NCBI GenBank assembly: GCA_947442105.1
Contig: CANEVH010000030.1
Location: 1 to 47,317, forward strand
Origin: Comamonadaceae bacterium
GTDB taxonomy: Bacteria > Pseudomonadota > Gammaproteobacteria > Burkholderiales > Burkholderiaceae_C
Direction of reading: 5' to 3'
Length of the DNA stretch: 47,317 bases
This document shows, piece by piece, positions 41,073-47,317 of this stretch. Position numbers and translations under genes: made by a program. Each line of letters starts with the position of its first letter. The first letter of the stretch is position 1. The notes under the pieces are model-generated. The model was not told the DNA's origin and did not search any database. It worked only from the letters and a program-made list of their open reading frames with translations.

Positions 41073-41870
41073 TCACGCTCCACCTCGCATTTTTTGCTCA
41101 ATCGACCGCAACGTATTTTGAATTTCCCTCTCCTTCAGCTCGGGATCAATGTCCTGGATGTACTCGATGGCAGAAAAGTCGTCTCCACGCTTTCTGTTTT
41201 GTGGCGGCTCGAGTGACTCAATAAGTAGCGCTTCCAGCGTCGCTACCAGTGCTGCGAGCGAAGAATTGAAAGGTAACTCTCGAAGGTTTCCCTCTTGAGT
41301 TACGTCAAGAAGGCCAAACCAAGAGAAACGGTTCCACCTGCTGCCAAGCCGGTCCACGGTGTGCTCATAAAGCCGCTTCCCTAACGGCCGGTCAATGGCG
41401 CGCCCAACGTAGACGACGGTATGGTGGTCGTACAGGATGTAGATTCCTTTTTGCTTCGCAAAATTCACGGGTTTGGAAAGTGATTGCTGCTTGCCGAACA
41501 TTTTTAAGTCGTTGCGCCACACCACAAGGTCTCGCTGCCAGTACATGCCAAAAGAATGAATGATGGAGTCGGACGACTCCTCTTCAGCTTCAACCCGTGG
41601 CGTTTCTGCTTTTGGCTCGTGTGGTGTTGCAACTGCCGCCGCCACTCCACGCAATGAAAATATTCCTTTACCGACGCGGATAAACGGGGACTTTTCGCCA
41701 TCGTGTTTGACCGAGGACGAAAGCTGCGCGTTCACGGTGGCGGCAGGCGTTGCACCATCGGTCGCGTAATAGCCGCGCGACAAAATATGGTCTGAAATCT
41801 CGGTGTAGTGCAAGGGCACGTCCGACTCTTTCAAAACGCGCTTAATGGCTTCCTTCCAAGACTTTTCCAA
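41073..41870 (-). CDS. HARE-HTH plus GIY-YIG nuclease-like protein
   Basis: This protein of about 265 residues has an N-terminal HARE-HTH (SWKEAIKRVLKESDVPLHYTEISDHILSRGYY ... FIRVGKGIFSLR; residues about 4-75), an acidic linker, and a C-terminal GIY-YIG domain (GIYILYDHHTVVYVGRA near residue 142, then RPLGKRLYEHT). GIY-YIG domains cut DNA through Tyr, Arg and Glu residues; the Arg in VGRA is present. HARE-HTH domains are found with restriction, methylation-reading and chromatin proteins. TTG at 41870 is chosen because it follows GGGGGAATAC and precedes the conserved domain; upstream ATG residues at 41969 look spurious. A DNA-repair or defence role is inferred. Confidence 0.65.
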   Translation of the reverse strand: MEKSWKEAIKRVLKESDVPLHYTEISDHILSRGYYATDGATPAATVNAQLSSSVKHDGEKSPFIRVGKGIFSLRGVAAAVATPHEPKAETPRVEAEEESSDSIIHSFGMYWQRDLVVWRNDLKMFGKQQSLSKPVNFAKQKGIYILYDHHTVVYVGRAIDRPLGKRLYEHTVDRLGSRWNRFSWFGLLDVTQEGNLRELPFNSSLAALVATLEALLIESLEPPQNRKRGDDFSAIEYIQDIDPELKEREIQNTLRSIEQKMRGGA

Positions 41871-42014
41871 AGTATTCCCCCAAAAAATCAAACTTGCTTG
41901 CCGAAACTGCAATATAGCGGACGGGGCACTGGGCAGTTTGACTTGCAGCTCGGGCCATTGACAGGCCATTTACAAACCATTGGCAAGCTTTGCCAAGCCG
42001 CTAAACTCCGGGGC

Positions 42015-42287
42015 ATGCGCACCGTGACCATGAACATCTCTCTGACCGAAGACCTCAAGGCCTTTGTGGACGGTCGAATCAAGTCCCGTGGCTACAGTTC
42101 TGCCAGCGAATATGTGCGTGACTTGGTGCGCCGCGATGAAGAACGCGCGGCGCAAGAGCGTTTCAAGGCGCTGATACAAGACGGGTTGGATTCGGGGCCC
42201 GACGCGCGCAACTGGAACGAGTTGCGCACGGGCTGGACGGCGCGCATTGAGGCCGCACGCGGCGCAACACTGCCGCAGTCCACGTGA
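42015..42287 (+). CDS. parD: ParD-family antitoxin
   Basis: This 90-residue antitoxin has an N-terminal ribbon-helix-helix (TVTMNISLTEDLKAFVDGRI ... GYSSASEYVRDLVRRDEER) and a flexible C-terminal tail that wraps the toxin. It binds ParE and represses the operon. The start may be 42015 or 42030 (a second in-frame Met). Its stop overlaps parE by 3 bp. Confidence 0.9.
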   Translation: MRTVTMNISLTEDLKAFVDGRIKSRGYSSASEYVRDLVRRDEERAAQERFKALIQDGLDSGPDARNWNELRTGWTARIEAARGATLPQST

Positions 42288-42607
42288 CGCGCTTGGTGCT
42301 TTTCGCCCAGGCCGCTGACGACCTGGAGCAAGCCTTTGACTACTATTTTGATGTCGCCAACTTGCAGCTTGCGGAGCGTTTTCGTGACGCTGTGGGCGAT
42401 GCCTTGGCCCATATTGAGCGCCATCCGGCTACGGGCTCCACGCGGCATTCGGTATCTGACGCCCAACCGCCCTTGCGCTTTTGGACCATTCACAAATTCC
42501 CCTACGCGGTGTTTTATTTCGCCCATCTGCAACATCGAGACCCGCATATCAACATCGTTCGCGTGCTGCACCAAGCCTCGGACATTCCGCACCATCTGCA
42601 AGACTGA
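42284..42607 (+). CDS. parE: ParE/RelE-superfamily toxin
   Basis: This 107-residue toxin has the ParE pattern: FAQAADDLEQAFDYYFDVANLQLAERFRDAV, PATGSTRHS and FPYAVFYFAH, ending in RVLHQASD. ParE toxins inhibit DNA gyrase. The start is GTG at 42284, overlapping the parD stop (GTGA). The frame is intact, so the module is probably functional. Confidence 0.88.
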   Translation: MTRLVLFAQAADDLEQAFDYYFDVANLQLAERFRDAVGDALAHIERHPATGSTRHSVSDAQPPLRFWTIHKFPYAVFYFAHLQHRDPHINIVRVLHQASDIPHHLQD

Positions 42608-42624
42608 ACCTGGAACCCCCTGCT

Positions 42625-44256
42625 GTGTCCTTCGCCTCCGAAACCCGCCGCCGCCGCACATTCGCCATCATTTCCCACCCGGACGCGGGCAAGACCACGC
42701 TCACCGAGAAGCTCTTGCTGTTCTCGGGCGCGATTCAGATTGCCGGGTCGGTGAAGGCGCGCAAGGCCAGCCGCCACGCCACCAGCGACTGGATGGAGAT
42801 TGAGAAGCAGCGCGGCATTTCGGTGGCGTCTAGCGTGATGCAAATGGTCTACCGCGACCACGTCATCAACCTGCTGGACACGCCGGGGCACAAAGACTTC
42901 TCGGAAGACACTTACCGCGTGCTCACCGCCGTAGACGCGGCGCTGATGGTGATTGACGCGGCCAACGGCGTAGAAGCCCAGACGCGCCGCCTGATTGAGG
43001 TGTGCCGCCAGCGCAACACGCCCATCATCACCTTCGTCAACAAAATGGACCGCGAGGTGCGCGAGCCGCTGGACATCTTGGACGAAATCGAGCGCGAACT
43101 CGGCATGCCCTGCGTGCCCATGACCTGGCCGGTGGGCCAGGGCAAGCTGTTTGGCGGCATCATCAATCTGCGCACCCAGGCCATGACGGTGTTTGAGAGC
43201 GGCAGCGAGCGCCTGCCGCAAGACTTTGACGCCATTGCCCTGTCGCACCCCGAGGCGCTGCAACAGCGCTTTGGCCATGAGTGGACCAGCGCGGTAGAAA
43301 GCATGGAGCTGGCCACCGGCGCATCCCCCGCCTGGGACCACGCCGCCTTTTTGGCCGGCAAGCAAACCCCGGTGTTTTTTGGCTCGGGCGTGAACAACTT
43401 TGGTGTGATGGAAGTGCTCGACGCCCTGGTGGACCTGGCCCCGGCACCGCAGAGCCGCACCAGCACCTTGCTGGTCAACAAGGCGCCGGTGGTGAAAGTC
43501 ATGCAGCCCGAGGACGCGGCGTTCAGCGGCGTGGTGTTCAAAGTGCAGGCCAATATGGACGCCAACCACCGCGACCGCATTGCCTTTGTGCGCATGGCTT
43601 CGGGCAAGTACACGCCGGGCATGAAGCTCAAGGTCATGCGCACCGCCAAAGAGCTGCGCCCCACCAGCGTGGTCACCTTCATGAGCCAGCGCCGCGAAGC
43701 GGTGGAAGAAGCCTATGCCGGCGACATCGTGGGCTTTACCACGCACGGCGGCGTGCAGTTGGGCGACACGATTACCGACGGCAGCATCAACCTGCAGTAC
43801 ACCGGCCTGCCCTTTTTCGCGCCCGAGCTGTTCATGACCGTGGTGCTGCGCAACCCGCTGCGCACCAAGCAACTGCAACAAGGCTTGGCGCAGCTGGGCG
43901 AAGAAGGCGCCATTCAGGTGTTCAAGCCCGAGATGGGCGGCAATATGCTGCTCGGCGCCGTGGGCCAACTGCAATTTGAAGTGGTGCAGCACCGCTTGAA
44001 GGGCGAGTACGACGCCGACATTCGCTTAGAGGGCTGCCAATACACCGGCGCGCGCTGGGTGACGGCCGACACGCCCAAAGAGCTGCAAGACTTTGTCAAC
44101 GCCTACCCCCAGCGCATGGCGCGCGACGCGGCCAACACCCTGGCCTATTTGTGCACCAGCCCCTACGACGTGCGCCTGGCGCAAGAGCGCTTTCCCAAAA
44201 TCCACTTCCACCCGCTACGCGAGCACGCGGGCCTGGCGCTGGGTAGCGCGGGTTGA
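42625..44256 (+). CDS. prfC: Peptide chain release factor 3
   Basis: This 543-residue translational GTPase promotes recycling of RF1/RF2 from the ribosome. The GTPase motifs are G1 SHPDAGKTTLTE, G3 DTPGHKDFSEDTYR and G4 NKMDRE, with the RF3-type switch region RKASRHATSDWMEIEKQRGISVASSV. A GTG at 42625 gives the family length (about 530); earlier codons overlap parE. It is co-oriented with parDE, and the downstream MFS gene overlaps its end. Confidence 0.95.
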   Translation: MSFASETRRRRTFAIISHPDAGKTTLTEKLLLFSGAIQIAGSVKARKASRHATSDWMEIEKQRGISVASSVMQMVYRDHVINLLDTPGHKDFSEDTYRVLTAVDAALMVIDAANGVEAQTRRLIEVCRQRNTPIITFVNKMDREVREPLDILDEIERELGMPCVPMTWPVGQGKLFGGIINLRTQAMTVFESGSERLPQDFDAIALSHPEALQQRFGHEWTSAVESMELATGASPAWDHAAFLAGKQTPVFFGSGVNNFGVMEVLDALVDLAPAPQSRTSTLLVNKAPVVKVMQPEDAAFSGVVFKVQANMDANHRDRIAFVRMASGKYTPGMKLKVMRTAKELRPTSVVTFMSQRREAVEEAYAGDIVGFTTHGGVQLGDTITDGSINLQYTGLPFFAPELFMTVVLRNPLRTKQLQQGLAQLGEEGAIQVFKPEMGGNMLLGAVGQLQFEVVQHRLKGEYDADIRLEGCQYTGARWVTADTPKELQDFVNAYPQRMARDAANTLAYLCTSPYDVRLAQERFPKIHFHPLREHAGLALGSAG

Positions 44257-45440
44257 ACCCGGTGCAGCCGGTGCGCACCGCGCCGCGCCAGGGTTTGCTG
44301 GCGATTTTTGGCTCCACGCTGTTTCAGCTCACGGGCGTGTTTATGCTTTCGCCGCTGCTGCTGTTGCTGCTGCGGCGCGCCGAGGTGTCCAACACCGTGG
44401 CCGGGCTGTTTGCCGCCACCTCGTGGCTGGGCATTTTCATCATCACGCCTTATGCATCGCAGCTCACGCGCCGCATGGGGCGCAGGCGGGCGTTGTGGCT
44501 GGCGTCCATCGTGCCGCTGCTTACGGCCTTCGGCTTTTTGCTGACCACTCGCCTGGAAATCTGGTTTGCGCTGGAGTTGCTCGCCAGCGTGGCCGGAGGG
44601 CTGCGCTGGGTGTTGGCCGAAGCCTTTATTGCCGAGTTCACCCCACCCCACCAACGCGGTCGCTACATCGGCGCCTATTCCGCCCTGATTGGCCTGACCT
44701 TTGTCATTGGCCCGGCGCTTTTGGCCTGGCTGGGCGACGGCAGCCCGTACGCGCTGTGGGTGGTGATCGGCTTTTTGGTGGTGGGGCTGGCGTGGACTGC
44801 ACTGGTGCCGCGCACCCCGCCGGAGCAGGACGCAGATTCAGCCCAAGTCGGCCTGGCCGGCCTGGGCCGCGCCGTAGCAGCGCACCCGGTCATCATGCTG
44901 GCAGGCTTTGTGGGTGGTTTTTTTGAGCTGGGTTTGTCGTCCATCTTGCCGCTCTACGGCCTTCACTTGGGCCTGCCCACGGGCGCGGCCACCTTGCTGG
45001 TATCGGTCAGCGGACTGGGCGGCATGGCGCTGGCGCTACCCGGCGGCTTGCTGATTGACCGCCTGAAAAACCCGGCGCAAGGGCGGCGCACGCTGATGCT
45101 GGTGCTCGTCGCCCTGCTGCTGACTGCATCCATCGCCACCTTGGGCGTGCACAAGGCCCCCTGGCTGGTCTGGCCAGTGGCCGCGCTGTGGGGCGCAGCG
45201 GGCGGCAATTTGTACACCCTCACCATGACCGACATTAGCAGCCGCGAGGCTGGCATCACCCTGGTCAACAGCACGGCGGTGCTGGTGCTGGCCTACACGC
45301 TGGGGGCGCTGGTGGCGTCGTCTATATCAGGCGCGCTGATTGACGCCTCGCCAGGGGTAGGGTTTCCGCTGGTGTTGGTGATGGTGTCGGGGCTGGCCAC
45401 GGCTGCGCTGGTGCGGGCGCGGCGCAAGAGGGATATTTGA
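44253..45440 (+). CDS. MFS transporter
   Basis: This 395-residue inner-membrane protein has twelve predicted helices. MFS landmarks are SQLTRRMGRRRALW after helix 2 and LLIDRLKNPAQGRR in the middle loop. It is probably a small-molecule exporter (DHA1-like). The start is a TTG at 44253, four bases inside prfC (TTGA overlap), so translation is coupled to release factor 3. Substrate unknown. Confidence 0.88.
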   Translation: MNPVQPVRTAPRQGLLAIFGSTLFQLTGVFMLSPLLLLLLRRAEVSNTVAGLFAATSWLGIFIITPYASQLTRRMGRRRALWLASIVPLLTAFGFLLTTRLEIWFALELLASVAGGLRWVLAEAFIAEFTPPHQRGRYIGAYSALIGLTFVIGPALLAWLGDGSPYALWVVIGFLVVGLAWTALVPRTPPEQDADSAQVGLAGLGRAVAAHPVIMLAGFVGGFFELGLSSILPLYGLHLGLPTGAATLLVSVSGLGGMALALPGGLLIDRLKNPAQGRRTLMLVLVALLLTASIATLGVHKAPWLVWPVAALWGAAGGNLYTLTMTDISSREAGITLVNSTAVLVLAYTLGALVASSISGALIDASPGVGFPLVLVMVSGLATAALVRARRKRDI

Positions 45441-45464
45441 GTAAGAAGTTCTTGAGGTCGCGAC

Positions 45465-45740
45465 CTACCCCACTTTGCTCAAGCGCTCCGCCATGCGCGT
45501 CTGCCACCCTGGCCCGGTAGCCTTCCATAGCGCGATCACATCGGCGGGCAATCGCAAAGAAATCAACTGACGGGGGTTGGCTGACACGGGTCTGCCGCCT
45601 TTGTTGACGCTTGCCGGCACCAGCATCTCGTCGGTGAGTTCGGGCAAATCTTCGTATTCCTCGGGTGCTACGGTATGCGCATCCACCCGGGCTAGGTCAG
45701 ACGTCAAGGAGCGGCGCGATGCGCCTCTGTTCGCGGTCAT
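45465..45740 (-). CDS. BrnA-family antitoxin, second locus
   Basis: This 91-residue protein has the BrnA pattern GGRPVSANPRQLISLRLPADVIALWKATGPGWQTRMAERLSK, quoted here in pieces: GGRPVSANPRQLI, SLRLPADVIALWK and GPGWQTRMAERL. It is preceded by the acidic linker EEYEDLPELTDEML. It overlaps the 3' part of the damaged brnT gene. The antitoxin remains intact after its toxin was lost, which is the safe outcome. Confidence 0.82.
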   Translation of the reverse strand: MTANRGASRRSLTSDLARVDAHTVAPEEYEDLPELTDEMLVPASVNKGGRPVSANPRQLISLRLPADVIALWKATGPGWQTRMAERLSKVG

Positions 45741-45971
45741 TGGCTTTTCTCATGCTGAAAACATGGCGATCCGCGCCACGCGGTACATACCCGACAAGCA
45801 CTATTCGACCTTCTAACTACCGAAGCAGAGCATGCGCGTTTCGCCATAGTCCCTGCGCATGTCTTCTACTTCCAGCGTGACACCTGCGAAAACCAAAATG
45901 GCGTCTTGAAAGTTCAGCCCACGCTCGGCCAGGGCCGCGTCGCGCTTGCGGGGATCGAAGGTGATTTTCAC
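45697..45971 (-). pseudogene. BrnT-family toxin, frameshifted
   Basis: From a GTG at 45971 the frame reads KITFDPRKRDAALAERGLNFQDAI ... RRDYGETRMLCFGS and then stops at 45815-45813. The next frame continues with LEGRIVLVGYVPRGADRHVFSM and RKANDREQRRIAPLLDV, ending at 45697. Together these make a full BrnT protein of about 90 residues. A single-base deletion near 45815-45820 explains the break. The toxin is therefore inactive unless the ribosome shifts frame. Confidence 0.82.
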
Positions 45972-46045
45972 GGGTTATTGTAGATACAAAAACATAGTGG
46001 ATACGCGTTCGACGCCAATGGCGTTCAACAATCTTCAGCGAACCG

Positions 46046-46705
46046 CTAAGCGTCCCTGAGAGTTGCTGTAAAAAAAGTCTCTGGCAACTTTTCGGTAGCC
46101 ACCGCGCGCTGCACCGCAGGCCTCTGGCGCATGCGCGCCAGGTAGGCGCCCAGCGCAGGCAGGCTGCTGGCCGGGCGTGCAAAGTTGCGCGTCCAGCAGC
46201 ACAGCACAAATGCCATGCAATCGGCCGCGCTGTAGTCCGCGCCCAGCAGCCACGGTCCAGCGCTGCTTTGCAGTTGCGCCTCCATTTGATCCAGCAGGGG
46301 TGCAATGCGCGCCTCGGTGCGTGCACGAAAGTCGGGCACGCCTGCGGCGTCCACATAGCGCTCGGGGTAAAAGTATTGCACCAGGTTGGCCTGCAAGGTG
46401 TTGGACAGCCAGACCATCCACAAGTAGCAGTGCGCGCGTGCTGGCGTGCCCAGGGCGGGCACCAGGCGGGCTTGCGGGTGCGTATCGGCCAGGTGCAGCA
46501 GGATGGCTGGCGTTTCATACACCACCAGCGCGCCGTCTTCTAGCACAGGAATGAGCCCGTTGGGGTTGAGCTGGAGGTAGGCGGCAGATTTCTGCGCGTT
46601 ATTGGCGCGGTCCACCAGTTGCAGCGCGAAGGGAACGCCCAGTTCTTCGAGCAGGATGTGGGGCATCAAGCTGGCGTCGCTGGGGTGGTAGTGGAGTTTG
46701 AGCAT
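46046..46705 (-). CDS. Glutathione S-transferase family protein
   Basis: This 219-residue protein has a thioredoxin-like N-terminal domain (LKLHYHPSDASLMPHILLEELGVPF), the cis-proline and glutathione contacts LNPNGLIPVLEDGALVVYETPAILLHL, and an all-helical C-terminal domain (GADYSAADCMAFVL). It should conjugate or reduce with glutathione; the substrate is unknown. The ATG at 46705 follows an AAAGGA site. Confidence 0.88.
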   Translation of the reverse strand: MLKLHYHPSDASLMPHILLEELGVPFALQLVDRANNAQKSAAYLQLNPNGLIPVLEDGALVVYETPAILLHLADTHPQARLVPALGTPARAHCYLWMVWLSNTLQANLVQYFYPERYVDAAGVPDFRARTEARIAPLLDQMEAQLQSSAGPWLLGADYSAADCMAFVLCCWTRNFARPASSLPALGAYLARMRQRPAVQRAVATEKLPETFFTATLRDA

Positions 46706-46733
46706 GGTTTTTCCTTTGCCTAAATAGCAGTCA

Positions 46734-47171
46734 TTATGCAAACGCCTGCAGCACATTCACCACATTCACCCCCACCGCGTCCACCGCGTAGCCGCCTTCA
46801 AACACCAACGCCGTAGGCAAGCCCACGGCGGCAAGGCGTTCACCCATGCGCAGGTAGTCGTCGCTTTGCAGGGCAAAGCCAGATATCGGGTCGCCCGCAA
46901 AAGTGTCTACGCCCAAAGACACCACCAGCGCCTGTGCGCCAAAGCGCTTTATCGCCGCCAACGCCACGTCTAATGCTTGCGACCAGCGGGCAAAGTCGGT
47001 GCCGCGCGGCAGGGGCAGGTTGAGGTTGGCGCCCAGGCCGGCGCCTGCGCCGGTCTCGTCGGCGTGGCCCAAAAAGAAGGGGTATTCGGTGCGCGGGTCG
47101 CCGTGCAGGCTGGCAAAGAACACGTCGGGGCGCTCGTAAAAAATGGCCTGCGTGCCGTTGCCGTGGTGGTA
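46734..47171 (-). pseudogene. Histone-deacetylase-family hydrolase, 5' end removed by IS630
   Basis: The remaining 145 residues are the C-terminal part of a zinc-dependent deacetylase or acetylpolyamine amidohydrolase: YHHGNGTQAIFYERPDVFFASLHGDP, FARWSQALDVALAAIKRFGAQALVVSLGVDTF and VFEGGYAVDAVGVNV, each quoted in part. The Tyr of the DYHHGNG motif is the last native residue. The upstream zinc ligands Asp-x-Asp and the rest are gone. The frame continues artificially into the insertion element. Confidence 0.88.
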
Positions 47172-47317
47172 GTGTCTAATTGCATTTATTGACGATAGTA
47201 TTATGATACCCCTATGTTCAGTCATAGGAGAATGCGATGGCACGAGTTGCTGTGGCACTGTCGTGTACGGCGGATGTAATGGCCGAACTTGAACGCATGT
47301 CGCGCAGTCGCAGTGGC
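47172..47317 (+). mobile_element. IS630-family insertion sequence, left end (partial)
   Basis: The element begins after the TA at 47170-47171, which is the target dinucleotide of the IS630/Tc1 family and sits inside the interrupted Tyr codon. The first bases are GTGTCTAATTGCATTTATTG. The right end lies outside the window, so terminal repeats cannot be compared. Confidence 0.8.
47237..47317 (+). CDS. IS630-family transposase, N-terminal part
   Basis: The frame opens at ATG 47237, six bases after AGGAG (47226-47230). Its product begins ARVAVALSCTADVMAELER, followed by a Ser/Arg segment, the usual start of IS630 transposases before their helix-turn-helix. The window ends after 27 codons. The DDE catalytic part lies beyond the edge. 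Confidence 0.82.
   Translation, partial: MARVAVALSCTADVMAELERMSRSRSG

Noticed and set aside
42514..43992. 492-residue open frame on the minus strand
   Set aside because: It is the antisense of prfC and has no recognisable domain.

Overview
The window is GC-rich, tightly packed bacterial DNA. Its protein families (Sbp/CysTWA sulfate transport, a LivGFKHM cluster, a Bug/TctC binding protein, DnaE2, DksA-like zinc-finger proteins, PrfC) point to a betaproteobacterium of the order Burkholderiales, most like Comamonadaceae (Rhodoferax/Polaromonas-type). This is inferred from gene content; no rRNA or tRNA gene is visible.

Layout. 1-1200 is a decayed edge with an IS110-family transposase fragment and a small membrane protein. 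1217-1799 is a BrnTA toxin-antitoxin pair. 1818-4579 is the remnant of a pyrimidine-catabolism locus: a RutR-like TetR regulator, a perfect 20-bp palindromic operator, an in-frame deletion fusion joining the start of preT to the end of an N-carbamoyl-amino-acid hydrolase gene, and an intact cytosine deaminase gene. 4847-10400 is a two-gene unit encoding a leaderless sedolisin peptidase and a 1305-residue propeller/helical/membrane protein that I cannot assign to a described system. 10968-21497 is a sulfate-uptake operon (two sbp genes, cysT, cysW, cysA) split by a mod-res restriction-modification island that carries a LexA-boxed, 3'-truncated dinD/BRO-like gene. 21674-30078 holds a crotonase, two DksA-like zinc-finger genes with matching FNR-type promoters, the complete liv operon, a small translational-machinery-type protein and a DUF4143 ATPase. 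30178-32767 encodes a Bug-type binding protein and a DUF945 protein.

32870-37999 is a LexA-boxed dnaE2 whose reading frame contains about 1.64 kb of palindrome-rich tandem repeats (five units of 321 or 336 bp, all multiples of three), plus a second, GC-rich inverted-repeat insertion. It should therefore yield a polymerase of about 1,683 residues instead of about 1,080. 38137-45440 holds HicAB, small metabolic and unknown genes, a HARE-HTH/GIY-YIG nuclease-like protein, ParDE, release factor 3 and an MFS exporter. 45465-47317 holds a second BrnTA pair whose toxin is frameshifted, a glutathione S-transferase, and a histone-deacetylase-family gene cut by an IS630-family element at a TA dinucleotide.

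Several themes connect the regions. Mobile and palindromic elements shape the DNA: IS110, IS630, a family of stop-codon hairpins, the dnaE2 array and the restriction island. Four toxin-antitoxin loci lie in 47 kb. Two LexA boxes place dnaE2 and the dinD-like gene under probable SOS control. A shared FNR/CRP-like promoter architecture links the two DksA-like genes. The strongest candidates for something undescribed are the translated repeat array in dnaE2 and the sedolisin/giant-protein pair.
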